Shown: piece after piece, positions 1 to 8,689 of the stretch
Layout: every line of letters starts with the position of its first letter
Position numbering within the stretch: position 1 is the stretch's first letter
Assembly (NCBI GenBank): GCA_017551625.1
Contig: JAFZLF010000015.1
Coordinates: forward strand, 1-64,000
Length of the DNA: 64,000 nt
Source: Clostridiales bacterium
GTDB lineage: Bacteria; Bacillota; Clostridia; Saccharofermentanales; Saccharofermentanaceae
Reading direction: 5' to 3'
Program-made: the position numbers and the translations under genes
Notes under the pieces: generated by a model
The model's input: the letters and a program-made list of their open reading frames with translations, nothing else
Databases searched by the model: none
Told to the model about the DNA's origin: nothing

Positions 1-440
1 AAACTCTTCCGGGTAGATAAGGGCATTTTTTCTGAAACCGAACATGTTCCAGAATTGGCGCTACTTTCATACAAGTATCCGAAAGCGGTTATTACGATGG
101 AAACGGCGTTCTATTTGTACGGCCTTACTGACGAGGTCCCGAATGTTTGTACCATGGCAACAAAAGGGAATCAGCTCCAATAGCAGACTCTCGTGTCAAA
201 CAGGTTTTCATGCCCACGGAGTTGCTCGGATTGGGTGTGACTACAATGGATTACAAAGGGTACGATATTCAGATATTTGATCGTGAGCGGATGCTTATCG
301 AATTGGTTAGATATAGGAGTAAAATCCCCATCAACTATTACAAGGAAATACTGCGAAACTACAGGAGAATACTGCCACAGCTTAATGCTGAAAAGATTCG
401 GAATTATGCAGAGTCTGTGCCTAAGAGTGATAAAAGGTGA
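1..440 (+). pseudogene. AbiEi-type antitoxin/transcriptional regulator, frameshifted and cut by the window edge
   Basis: The reading frame that is open at base 1 encodes a segment like the C-terminal half of AbiEi-family (type IV toxin-antitoxin) regulators, including AVITMETAFYLYGLTDEVPN. It runs to a stop at 178-180. The continuation of the same family lies in another frame from about base 165 to 440 and includes IQIFDRERMLIELVRYRSKI and YYKEILRNYR. The switch falls in a run of four A followed by GGG at 162-168; one missing A restores a continuous protein. This is seen directly; the family name rests on motif recognition. No AbiEii nucleotidyltransferase toxin follows: the next gene is on the opposite strand, 43 bases away. 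It is probably a decayed solitary antitoxin, although a sequencing error in the homopolymer would give the same picture. The true start lies outside the window. Confidence 0.7.
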
Positions 441-483
441 TCAAAAAAGGCCGGTTTTCGCCGATTTGGTTACCATTTGGTGT

Positions 484-2793
484 TTACCCTCTCTCCTTGA
501 GAACTGTCGCTACGCGGTTCTGGATCGTGCTGACTACGGTATTTATATCTTTCTGACCCAGGAAATACGCCTCCGCCTCTTCTTTCACGATGCCCATGAC
601 CGCATCGTCAAGAACACGTACCTCATGCGTTCTTTCCAGTTCTTCGGCAAAAGCACTCTTCTCCTGTTCAGTCATCCCGCTTTCCTCACACAGGATGTCC
701 ACCGCACTTCGCGATACAGGGATCCCGCCGAGACTTTCCGCGAAGTTCATCTGGTTCTCCTTGCTAAAAAGCGTCCGGATGAAATCCCAGGATTCCTGCG
801 CATAGGGAGTATTCGCGGAGATCGCAACAGTCATCCGGCTGTCGACCGACATTCCGGCCACGCTATTTTGTGTATCGCTTCCATCGGAGCCGGCCGCCGC
901 TTTATCGGGTTTTGCCATGTCTGCCCCGGCCACGTCCCGATCCCCATATGCGTATACACCGCCCTTTCCGTTTTGAAGAGAGAGGCACTTCTTGTAGTCA
1001 CCGGGAGAGGAAATAATGAACGGGATCATGGCCACCATCTCTTCACGAAGAAGCGTGGCCGGTTCTTTTGCCATGGCCTCTTCATACACTTCGACGTCAG
1101 GCTCTTCCACATGCGAACCAAACTTTTTCACCGTCTCAAGAAGCGCCGCAAAGGATGCTTCCGAGAAATCACAACGACCGCTCTGCGGATCGATATATCG
1201 GCCAAGCCTCTGCGAAAGAAGATCTTCCAGAAGATCTTCATATTCCGTTTCAGGAAGGATCTGCATGTTCTCTGGAAGAGTCGCGCTGATCACATCAAGA
1301 TCCGAATCCGAAACTGCCGTGGTATCCGAAAGATATTTCCTGTTTCCCCAGAAACCATAAAGCTCCACACTCGTTGGAATATGGAATATCTTCCCGTTCT
1401 TTTCGTACGTCCGTAAAAGTGCACCGTAGTAGGAAGAATCCGAAAGCCCCGTCGCCCCTGTCAGAAACGTCATCAGATCCATAAGGATCCCATCGGACTG
1501 AAAGGACGGGGAACTACCGAAGTTTACAAGAATATCCGGACCGGTCCCCGCAAGCATATCCAGATACACCTTATCTGCAATTGTAGAGATCGCTTTTTCA
1601 TAGGCACCGGATGCATTCACGTATGCAGAATAATCACGAAATTGAATACGCACCTTCTTTTCCGGAAGAAGGTTATATGCGACAACGGCTTCTACGAGAT
1701 CGTTATCATTTTCACGCGCGTCACCGAGTACGATCACGGTTTTTCCGGCATGCGGATTCTTTGCTTCTTTTGTAAGCGTAACGAGTGAAACATGCATAAC
1801 GAAATGTCCCTGTTCATCGATTGTCTCATCAGTGTATTTGATGAGGCGGCACGTATTTTCACCGATCATCGCGCCTTCCCCGACAATACCCACGTAGTTA
1901 AGATCCGTGTCACTCCAGAGAAGGAAGTCTTCTTCCTTTCCTATCTCGGTATTAATCCGGTGGATCCCGTCGGAATTCATCGCGTATATCCCCTGTGAAC
2001 CCGCGCAGATACTATCCGCACCATTCGAGCCTGAGAGTCGGATCCGATCTCCCTTTTCCTTCAGTGTCTTCTGATCCAGTTCCTGAAGATAGTCATAGGT
2101 ATTCTCCGGGTTCTCGTCGTCATAATTCCGTCCGCCGATAAAAATCTGATCACCTACCAGATAGACTTTCCCGCCGAAAAGCTCCGGAGAATAGCTTGCC
2201 AGTTCTTTTCCCTCCTGATTGAAAAGCCCTACCTTCTCATAGCTCCAGCACAAGAGTCTTCCATCCTTGAGCGACTCGGAGTAAAACAGTCCCATGTCCT
2301 GTGCGTCCGTAGGGAGCTCCACATCCTGATCCGCCTCTTTTTCTACGCCGAGGAAGTTCCCATCGAGATCGAAGATCGCGACACCCTCATCGAAATAGGT
2401 CATCCACTCTTCCCAGATCAGAAGTCTCTCTTCGTCCGTAAAGTTGTCGATCCCCTGTGCGCACAGATACTGCTTGTCATCCAGTTCCTTCGGCACTTTG
2501 TAACTCAGATCGAACTTGAAGCGCACCTGATCCCCCGTGATCTTCGGTTCATGCACCAGAAGCTGCTGCAGTTCCTTATCCTCTTTCAGTGGGATCTGAA
2601 GTTCCACTTCCTGCGCCGAAAAATAAGGATCCGTCTCCTTCACGACGCGGTATTCTTTCTGTTTCTTCGCTCCGGATCTATGGCATCCTGTAATTGACGC
2701 CAGTACCGCAAAAGCACACATGCTTGCTATGATCTGTTTTGTCAGGCGGCTGCATGCTACTACTGTATCTTTATGTATTACTCTTTTTCTCAT
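484..2793 (-). CDS. Large solute-binding lipoprotein (family 1-like), paralogue 1
   Basis: A 769-residue predicted lipoprotein. The basic N-terminus and hydrophobic stretch end in a lipobox SITGC with the lipidated Cys at 37. Residues about 45-340 hold repeated short strands (VAIFDLDGNFLGV, VGLFNQEGKELASY) that look beta-propeller-like. From about residue 345 it resembles ABC-transporter solute-binding proteins: a GKTVIVLGD strand, LAGTGPDILVNFG, and the C-terminal YFLGQKDINTVVSTIQNR typical of sugar-binding lipoproteins. It is about 300 residues longer than usual family members because of the N-terminal part. It is the second gene of a pair with its paralogue at 2879-5314, 85 bases downstream of it, and has its own site GAAGGAAAAG before the ATG. 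No permease or ATPase gene is nearby, so the ligand is unknown; it may use a distant transporter or act as a sensor. Confidence 0.8.
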   Translation of the reverse strand: MRKRVIHKDTVVACSRLTKQIIASMCAFAVLASITGCHRSGAKKQKEYRVVKETDPYFSAQEVELQIPLKEDKELQQLLVHEPKITGDQVRFKFDLSYKVPKELDDKQYLCAQGIDNFTDEERLLIWEEWMTYFDEGVAIFDLDGNFLGVEKEADQDVELPTDAQDMGLFYSESLKDGRLLCWSYEKVGLFNQEGKELASYSPELFGGKVYLVGDQIFIGGRNYDDENPENTYDYLQELDQKTLKEKGDRIRLSGSNGADSICAGSQGIYAMNSDGIHRINTEIGKEEDFLLWSDTDLNYVGIVGEGAMIGENTCRLIKYTDETIDEQGHFVMHVSLVTLTKEAKNPHAGKTVIVLGDARENDNDLVEAVVAYNLLPEKKVRIQFRDYSAYVNASGAYEKAISTIADKVYLDMLAGTGPDILVNFGSSPSFQSDGILMDLMTFLTGATGLSDSSYYGALLRTYEKNGKIFHIPTSVELYGFWGNRKYLSDTTAVSDSDLDVISATLPENMQILPETEYEDLLEDLLSQRLGRYIDPQSGRCDFSEASFAALLETVKKFGSHVEEPDVEVYEEAMAKEPATLLREEMVAMIPFIISSPGDYKKCLSLQNGKGGVYAYGDRDVAGADMAKPDKAAAGSDGSDTQNSVAGMSVDSRMTVAISANTPYAQESWDFIRTLFSKENQMNFAESLGGIPVSRSAVDILCEESGMTEQEKSAFAEELERTHEVRVLDDAVMGIVKEEAEAYFLGQKDINTVVSTIQNRVATVLKERG

Positions 2794-2878
2794 TTCTTTT
2801 CCTTCTATTGTTTTCTTGGGATTTCTTCCCGCATTTTCTGATTCGGAGATTACATTCCTACCAACATTTTCCTACACT

Positions 2879-5314
2879 CTACCTCTCATTAAAGACATTT
2901 TGCGAGCGGTTGTTGATCGTCGCGATCACGCTGTCGAGATCTTTCTGACCTAGAAGATACGCGGGGATCTCCTCGTCCACGATCATCATGATCGCATTGT
3001 CGGACAGGAAGATCGTATCGACGGATTCGAGCGTCTGAAGGAGTATTTCCGGGAACTTCGCTTCCGGCGGATAAACAGAGAGATTGCGGGCGATGGCCAT
3101 AGTATTAATCGAGTATGGGTAGAACAGACACGAATATCCGTTCCGGTTATTCTCTGTCTGTCTTTCCAACCGATATGAAACTGCCGCCCGGTTGATCGGG
3201 ATCGTATCGATCGCTTTTTTCTGGATCTCTTCACTGAGGAGGATATCAAGCAGTGCATACGCGCCGTCTTTCACCGCGGACCCTTCCGTGATCGAGAAAG
3301 AATTCATGATATTGGCAGACGGACCGGTACCGTCTTTGGACGGGAGTCCGAAGATCCTGAGATTATCATCGAAGTAGTAGTTGGCATGCCCAAGGTCTTG
3401 AGTGCTACTGATGTTTTCGACGAATACTATATCCTTGAGCACTTCTTCTGCCTCAGGATCGAAGAGATCTCTGATATCCAGCGGCTCCACGGAAACGCCC
3501 ACCGGAATCTTCTCCTTAAAAAACGCAACCATCTCCCGGAAGTCTTCCTGGTCGATATGCATCTTCTTATCTTTTACCCACTGCGTATAATTTCTCTCGA
3601 AACAGAGATTCAGGAAGTGCATCCGGCTGATATATTCCGTCACCGGCTCGCTGCCGTTTCGCTGGTTCTCTACAAAGGAAATGTATTGCTCGTATGTAAA
3701 GCCCACCTGATTCTCATCGACTTTGGATCCATCCATAATCATGCCGCAGATCGAAAATGACGTCGGGATGAAATACGTCTTCCCATCGATCTTAGAGGCA
3801 TCGATGATTTGGGAATAGTATTTAGAGGCATCGTACGACTGTCCCTCCAGGTACGGCGTCAGATCCATAAGATACTGGCTGTCCAGCAGGTCGAGCGATT
3901 GCGCCGCGCCAAGAACTACATCCGGCCCGTCTCCGGAACGGATGTCCATGGATAGGCTCCCGCTGACCATCGCCATGGCATCGTACATCTGACGGTCACT
4001 CGTGTCGATATCATCTGTCACGTCACCTGTCTTCTGATATGCGTTCTGCTCGTAAAGCACCAGTTGCACAAAGTAATCCGGATTCTGCTCGTTAAAGGTC
4101 TTTAGCGCTTCGCCCTCGAAATACGAGACAGAGTCGCTGAGAGTTGCCACCGTAAGCACGGTCTTCCCTGCATTCGGATTCTTCTCGGCCTTCTCAAGGA
4201 CATAGACGACCACAGGGTCCGGTAATAAAAATTCACCTTCCATCACCGGACTGCAGCCAATGATCACCCTGTTTTCATCAATGGAAAGCACATCTGCCGA
4301 CTGGCTCTCATATCGGTTGATATTACAGTGATCGTAGTTCAGCACACATACTTCGTTCTCACTTGTCGGATCAAATTCATAAATCCCGGTTGCCTTGGTC
4401 AGATATCCTTTTCCTTCTCTGGTCGAGGAGATCTTCTGATTACTGCTGATCGGTTTCGCCTCTGTGACCTTGGTCATTCTTCCCGTTGCCAGATCAAGTT
4501 TGGCCAGTAACGGACCATTTCCTATGCAATCGATCAAGACCGTACCGTCACCCGCGCCATAAAGACCCTCCACATGTTTTACAACTCCCGGGCCGAAGAC
4601 GTCATCGAATTCGACATTGTAGAGCGGTTCTCCATCCTTGGAAACATGGATCGCCAACCAGCCCTTCTTATCTTCTTTAAAGCTTGTAATACTGCCCACT
4701 TCATAGCCTTCAATAAAATGCATGCTGAAAAAATATACATCATCCGGATCGGTGCGGACTTCCTGTGGCGGCACGATCAATTCACCACTATCCGGATCGA
4801 ATTCACAATAGTAAACGAACTCTTTAATCGTCATGTCCATGAGCTGGTCCTCCGATTGGATCGTTCCATCAAACGGCTGCGTCGTCGCAAAGTTCTCAAA
4901 ATAGAAACGCAGGCCCTGCTCACCTTCACAGAAAGCAAGCGCTACTGCACCCGTCCCCCTTACTGAGTACATTACCTCGTAGAGATCGACCACCTGAAGA
5001 AGGTTCCCCTCCATATCGAAGATGCACATCGCATCATAATAATATATATCGTCGTTTTCGATTCTTCTTTCTACGTCATATAGAGTCACAAACCTGTCAT
5101 TGCACATCCACATGCCAATCGGCATAACGTAAAAGTTTTCTTCTGCGACGAACTCGGGATCTAGCGTAATTCTTTTTGTAGTATAAAAGGGATCTGTTTC
5201 AAGGACCGTTTTCTTTTTCGCGCCCTTTTTCTTACAGGAAGACGCAGTCAGGCAGACTGCAGATAACATCATCGTTGCAAGTACGAACGCAATGATTCTT
5301 TTCATCTTTCTCAT
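2879..5314 (-). CDS. Large solute-binding lipoprotein (family 1-like), paralogue 2
   Basis: An 811-residue predicted lipoprotein with a signal peptide ending LTASSC, Cys 27, followed by a Lys-rich stretch. Architecture matches the downstream neighbour: an N-terminal beta-rich region (about 35-380; MCIFDMEGNLLQVVDLYEV is typical), then a solute-binding-protein-like half starting at GKTVLTVATLSDSVSYFEGE, with SGDGPDVVLGAAQSLDLLD and a C-terminal YLLGQKDLDSVIATINNR. The two proteins share domain order, lipoprotein export and the C-terminal motif, so they are tandem duplicates that have diverged widely. This is the promoter-proximal gene. GGAG lies about 20 bases before the chosen ATG, which is long, so ATG codon 4 is an alternative start. 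The role is binding of an unknown solute at the outer face of the membrane (inference). Confidence 0.8.
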   Translation of the reverse strand: MRKMKRIIAFVLATMMLSAVCLTASSCKKKGAKKKTVLETDPFYTTKRITLDPEFVAEENFYVMPIGMWMCNDRFVTLYDVERRIENDDIYYYDAMCIFDMEGNLLQVVDLYEVMYSVRGTGAVALAFCEGEQGLRFYFENFATTQPFDGTIQSEDQLMDMTIKEFVYYCEFDPDSGELIVPPQEVRTDPDDVYFFSMHFIEGYEVGSITSFKEDKKGWLAIHVSKDGEPLYNVEFDDVFGPGVVKHVEGLYGAGDGTVLIDCIGNGPLLAKLDLATGRMTKVTEAKPISSNQKISSTREGKGYLTKATGIYEFDPTSENEVCVLNYDHCNINRYESQSADVLSIDENRVIIGCSPVMEGEFLLPDPVVVYVLEKAEKNPNAGKTVLTVATLSDSVSYFEGEALKTFNEQNPDYFVQLVLYEQNAYQKTGDVTDDIDTSDRQMYDAMAMVSGSLSMDIRSGDGPDVVLGAAQSLDLLDSQYLMDLTPYLEGQSYDASKYYSQIIDASKIDGKTYFIPTSFSICGMIMDGSKVDENQVGFTYEQYISFVENQRNGSEPVTEYISRMHFLNLCFERNYTQWVKDKKMHIDQEDFREMVAFFKEKIPVGVSVEPLDIRDLFDPEAEEVLKDIVFVENISSTQDLGHANYYFDDNLRIFGLPSKDGTGPSANIMNSFSITEGSAVKDGAYALLDILLSEEIQKKAIDTIPINRAAVSYRLERQTENNRNGYSCLFYPYSINTMAIARNLSVYPPEAKFPEILLQTLESVDTIFLSDNAIMMIVDEEIPAYLLGQKDLDSVIATINNRSQNVFNER

Positions 5315-5370
5315 AGAAAAACAGTACCACCCATTCTCCTTTCGAAACCATATCGTCCATACCCGATTTC

Positions 5371-5400
5371 ATTATAGACGCGGCTCTATCCGAAAAGCAA
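5371..5400 (-). promoter_or_regulatory. Putative sigma-A promoter for the two solute-binding lipoproteins
   Basis: On the minus strand there is a perfect TATAAT (5371-5376) with TTGCTT at 5395-5400 and an 18-base spacer. It lies 57 bases upstream of the first lipoprotein start, in the divergent region shared with the DUF4261 gene. Confidence 0.5.
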
Positions 5401-5520
5401 TCTTCATAACGATAAAACGGGAAAAATCAACGAAACATTCCGAAACTTCCTCTGATATACTGTCATTAGAATAATCAAGCACGCAACCGAATACTGATGC
5501 CGACGAATGGGAGAGTAACT

Positions 5521-6408
5521 ATGGAGAATCAGAGCGAAAAGAAAATCGAGATGATGATGGTCCAACTGTTGTTTAGGACCAAACCGCCGACACCGACAGC
5601 AGAACAATTCCGTGATGCGATGTCAAAGTATTTCGGGGATCTGGGAGAAGCGCCATACGTGGAACCATCGAAGGATAGTACCGGAGATATGTTTATGTTT
5701 CCCATTCCGAAACACAAAGTAATCATGGAGAGCAAGCCGGAAGGCGTTCCGGTTATTGCCTCGTTTCTATCGGCAATGCCCGAGTCCGGAATCCAGATCG
5801 ACGATATGAAACGGCAGCAATTCTGGGACGTACCGAACGGAAATGACATAATCAACGAATGCCGGCATACGGTTCTGGTGAATACGGTACTTGGTGCTGC
5901 CCTTCCGTATCAGGAACAGGCAGAGATCCTTCTGGCTCAGGTAGATGCGGCGCTGGAGTGTTATCCGGACTGCACCGGGTTATATGTACATCAAAGCGGC
6001 AAACTGATCACACCGGAAATGTTTCGCGCGCAAAGAGACTCCGGCCTGTCGGGGCGCTTCATCCAACTGTTCGTGAATGCCAGATTCTTCAACATACCGG
6101 ACTCCGGTGAAATGCTCGTTGACACCTTGGGATTTCACGTCTTCGGCGGCGCGGACGTCCAGGTGCATTTTAAGGATATGGATCCGAACCATGTGGTGAA
6201 CTATGTGTATAACATTGCAAGTTATCAGTTCAATAATGACTTCCCCATCAAGAGCGGCGACACCATCGACAGCATTGACGAAAACGGAAGGATGCAGACG
6301 ACTCCGCAATGGCCGGTCCAGTACGAGGATTCGCTTGTCGACCCGCTAAGAACCGTTTTGGATATAAATTGCGGCGAGCACGCCGGCGGAAACAGGAATT
6401 GGCTCTGA
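5521..6408 (+). CDS. DUF4261 domain protein
   Basis: A 295-residue soluble protein with no signal peptide or membrane segment. The C-terminal part (DTLGFHVFGGADVQVHF, then NHVVNYVYNIASYQ and a Gly-Asp-Thr-Ile turn) resembles DUF4261, a family of unknown function. The start at 5521 is chosen because GGGAG sits 7 bases upstream; an in-frame ATG at 5497 lacks such a site. It stands alone, divergent from the lipoprotein pair and convergent with the zinc-ribbon gene. The last codons and the sequence just after the stop carry a degenerate direct repeat (about 6396-6413 and 6428-6445), suggesting a small local duplication at the 3' end. Biochemical role unknown. Confidence 0.75.
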   Translation: MENQSEKKIEMMMVQLLFRTKPPTPTAEQFRDAMSKYFGDLGEAPYVEPSKDSTGDMFMFPIPKHKVIMESKPEGVPVIASFLSAMPESGIQIDDMKRQQFWDVPNGNDIINECRHTVLVNTVLGAALPYQEQAEILLAQVDAALECYPDCTGLYVHQSGKLITPEMFRAQRDSGLSGRFIQLFVNARFFNIPDSGEMLVDTLGFHVFGGADVQVHFKDMDPNHVVNYVYNIASYQFNNDFPIKSGDTIDSIDENGRMQTTPQWPVQYEDSLVDPLRTVLDINCGEHAGGNRNWL

Positions 6409-6454
6409 AAATGTCGGGCTTCTCCGGGGAATGGCTCTAAAAATGTTGTGTTCG

Positions 6455-6820
6455 TCAGTCAAACGAAGGGTAGAATGTCACTTTTGCCCCGCAATACAGG
6501 CATCTTCCGACCAGTGGATCATCGGTGGACTGTTTGACATCCACCCCGCATTCCGGGCATGGTTTGGACTGTTTCTGAACCCGGGATTGGGAAGCCGGTG
6601 TTTTTACGGAACGGTTATTCACGATCTCTTCGATCTTCGCATCGAAGAGCTTGGGGTCGATGCCCTGCTCGATCATCACGCTATACATGGCCTGCAGTTT
6701 TACTTCCAGTTCTGCGAGCTTGCTGCTCATATCTCCGATCTTGATGTTGGCCTCTGCCACTTCCTGACCGGCACGGGAGTTTACGATCATTGGCGGTATA
6801 TAGGAATTATTCTCGTACAT
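6455..6820 (-). CDS. Small coiled-coil protein with C-terminal zinc ribbon
   Basis: A 121-residue protein of unknown function. Residues about 20-65 form a heptad-like helix (SSKLAELEVKLQAMYSVM). After a Ser/Gln/Lys linker, a zinc-ribbon knuckle pair follows, CPECG and CLYCG, spaced 18 residues apart. The start at 6820 is chosen because GGGGAG lies about 8 bases upstream; the in-frame ATG seven codons earlier has no good site. It has no export signal. It is one of several zinc-ribbon proteins in this window (compare 9513, 21306 and 23239), but is not a clear paralogue of them. It is divergent from the ECF sigma gene with about 270 bases between. Confidence 0.65.
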   Translation of the reverse strand: MYENNSYIPPMIVNSRAGQEVAEANIKIGDMSSKLAELEVKLQAMYSVMIEQGIDPKLFDAKIEEIVNNRSVKTPASQSRVQKQSKPCPECGVDVKQSTDDPLVGRCLYCGAKVTFYPSFD

Positions 6821-7032
6821 GTTATTCTCCCCTTTCACCACTAGCTGGAATAGCGCCTTTCATTTTATATCGAAAAGGACTTGCTCCTTTATTCAGTTTA
6901 ACGGGCCTGTAATTCAAAAGCAAGTACTGCCCCATTTGCTTCTCGCGGACTCTCACGGTACTTCGTTAACCACGTTAGTGCTTTTCGCGAAAAAGATATA
7001 AAATGAGAAAAGAAAAATATTTCTCTAACCAC

Positions 7033-7060
7033 CCAATAAACCTCTTCCGCTATTCGTCTA
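7033..7060 (+). promoter_or_regulatory. ECF-type promoter upstream of the sigma factor
   Basis: CCAATA at 7033-7038, 16 bases, then CGTCTA at 7055-7060. The core from 7051 to 7076 is identical over 26 bases to 8559-8584, upstream of the lipoprotein gene, where CCAATA also lies exactly 16 bases before CGTC. A CGTC -10 element with a 16-base spacer is typical of ECF sigma factors, so this is probably an autoregulated promoter. Confidence 0.65.
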
Positions 7061-7094
7061 TAGGGCAGATGCGGATATTCAGGAGGTGAAAAAA

Positions 7095-8501
7095 GTGACA
7101 AACCAGGAACTCGAAAAGATCTACAATGACTCGTACCGTGCGGTGTACTGGACGGCCATGTCTCTTCTTAAGAACGAGGCCGATGCCGAGGACATCGTCC
7201 AGGAGACTTTCCTTTCCCTGATCAAGTCTTACGACACGATCCAGGATAAGAGCAAGGTCCACGCCTGGCTGAAGAAGACGGCGGCCAATAAGTGTCTCGA
7301 TCGGATCAAACTGACGAAGACAGTCAATGTAGAGGACGAATTCTTCGACAGCGTCGAGGATGTTCCGGAAGATTTTCTTCCGGACTCTCTTGTCGAGTCA
7401 GCCGAGATGAGAAAGGTGATCATGGACATCATCGAGAATTCCTTGTCGGAAGACATCAGAAGAACGCTCATACTCTACTATTTCGACGAGATGACGACGA
7501 AAGAGATCTCTGAAGTTCTTGGTGTTCCCCTGGGAACAATTCTGTGGCGTCTCAGTTACGCCAAAAAGAAAATCAAGAAGGAGGTAGAGAAATATGAAAA
7601 AGATAATGACACCAAGTTGTTTATGGTCGTGCCGTTCTTAACCAATCTGTTTATCAAAGAAGCCGAGCAGGTGCCCTTCAAGCCCATGCCCGCTTCCTTA
7701 CTCAGTCACCTGTCCGCATCTACTGAGGCTTCCACAGGGGAAGCCATGTCAAATGCTTCGGAAGCAGTAAAGAAAGGGACAGGTATCATGATGAAAAAAG
7801 CAATTATCGGATCAATCGCGGCAGTCGTTGTCGTCGGTGCTTTAATAGGCATCACAATAGGATTTACACAGAATTCATCTTCTAAAAAGAATGATGATAA
7901 TGCACGCAGAACGAGTCAAAACGGGCGCGGATCGATCGACTCGGATGACGGGTCCTCTGCCCCGATCCTCTCGGAAAAACATGAAGAAGATATCTACGGG
8001 ACGCTCACGGACGGTTCGATCCATGTCTGCATGGATGATATGACCCCGGAGGAGTGCGTCGAGAACCTCTGGAACACCACCGATGTACATACAGGTATGA
8101 CACGTGAAGAATATTGCGAGAAGATCGTATTATCGGACGATCTTAACCTGCATTATTATGATAAGTTTTCCTGGATTTTCGGAAGAAACGACGCAAAGCG
8201 CTTTATCGCTACAGTGGAAGTGTACTCGAAAGACGAGTGTGATCCGACATTCCATTGCGACGATGACTATTCGTATGTCCATATTCTGATTCATCTCGAT
8301 GACGAAGCATTCACAGAAGAAGTGTTCGAACTGATCATCGACCGTCTTCTGGCAGAAGGATACGAAGTCAAAAATGATGACGGAAAAGTTTCGACCCAGA
8401 GAACCGTACGGTTTAAGGGAAACGGAAGAGCTTTTGACGCGCGGGCCTACTTCCTGACCGATTATGTCATCGACTTTATCATCCCGCTCACCGGCAAATA
8501 G
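7095..8501 (+). CDS. ECF sigma factor fused to a transmembrane helix and an extracytoplasmic domain
   Basis: A 468-residue three-part protein. Residues about 3-165 are an ECF sigma factor: region 2 (NEADAEDIVQETFLSLIKSY) and region 4 with its helix-turn-helix (MTTKEISEVLGVPLGTILW). A Ser/Thr/Ala linker leads to one membrane helix at about 235-256 (IIGSIAAVVVVGALIGITIG). The outer domain, about 307-468, has MTPEECVENLWNTT, FSWIF and CDPTF, all matched in the lipoprotein encoded next door. Normal ECF factors are about 170-200 residues, so some 270 residues are extra. The GTG at 7095 is chosen because AGGAGG (7081-7086) lies 8 bases before it and overlaps the earlier GTG. No separate anti-sigma gene follows. 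Membrane tethering with the outer domain as a built-in sensor is an inference. It is probably transcribed from the ECF promoter at 7033. Confidence 0.85.
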   Translation: MTNQELEKIYNDSYRAVYWTAMSLLKNEADAEDIVQETFLSLIKSYDTIQDKSKVHAWLKKTAANKCLDRIKLTKTVNVEDEFFDSVEDVPEDFLPDSLVESAEMRKVIMDIIENSLSEDIRRTLILYYFDEMTTKEISEVLGVPLGTILWRLSYAKKKIKKEVEKYEKDNDTKLFMVVPFLTNLFIKEAEQVPFKPMPASLLSHLSASTEASTGEAMSNASEAVKKGTGIMMKKAIIGSIAAVVVVGALIGITIGFTQNSSSKKNDDNARRTSQNGRGSIDSDDGSSAPILSEKHEEDIYGTLTDGSIHVCMDDMTPEECVENLWNTTDVHTGMTREEYCEKIVLSDDLNLHYYDKFSWIFGRNDAKRFIATVEVYSKDECDPTFHCDDDYSYVHILIHLDDEAFTEEVFELIIDRLLAEGYEVKNDDGKVSTQRTVRFKGNGRAFDARAYFLTDYVIDFIIPLTGK

Positions 8502-8540
8502 TCGTTTCGGAAAGACTGTTCGAAAAATTTTTCAAAACAT

Positions 8541-8568
8541 CCAATATTTCACATCAGTTATTCGTCTA
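8541..8568 (+). promoter_or_regulatory. ECF-type promoter upstream of the sensor-like lipoprotein
   Basis: CCAATA at 8541-8546, a 16-base spacer, then CGTCTA at 8563-8568, continuing into the same 26-base block found at 7051-7076. The leader between this promoter and the ATG is about 115 bases and contains a small hairpin (CTGCTT and AAGCAG around 8630-8648). It implies that the sigma factor upstream controls this gene as well as itself. Confidence 0.65.
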
Positions 8569-8689
8569 TAGGGCAGATGCGGATAAACAGGCGGCAAAAA
8601 CGCAGCCTGTTACCCGTATCGATGGAAGCTGCTTCTTCGGAAAGCAGAAAGCCCTTAACGCTATAAGTGAGCAGGAAAGGAATAAGATT

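Noticed and set aside
162..168. Programmed -1 frameshift in the AbiEi-like gene
   Set aside because: AAAAGGG is not a standard X XXY YYZ heptamer in the reading frame, and no stimulatory hairpin or pseudoknot was seen just downstream; a deletion is simpler.
277..1416. 379-residue open frame running from the AbiEi relic into the lipoprotein gene on the plus strand
   Set aside because: It crosses the end of the pseudogene and is antisense to a well-supported lipoprotein; composition is that of a shadow frame.
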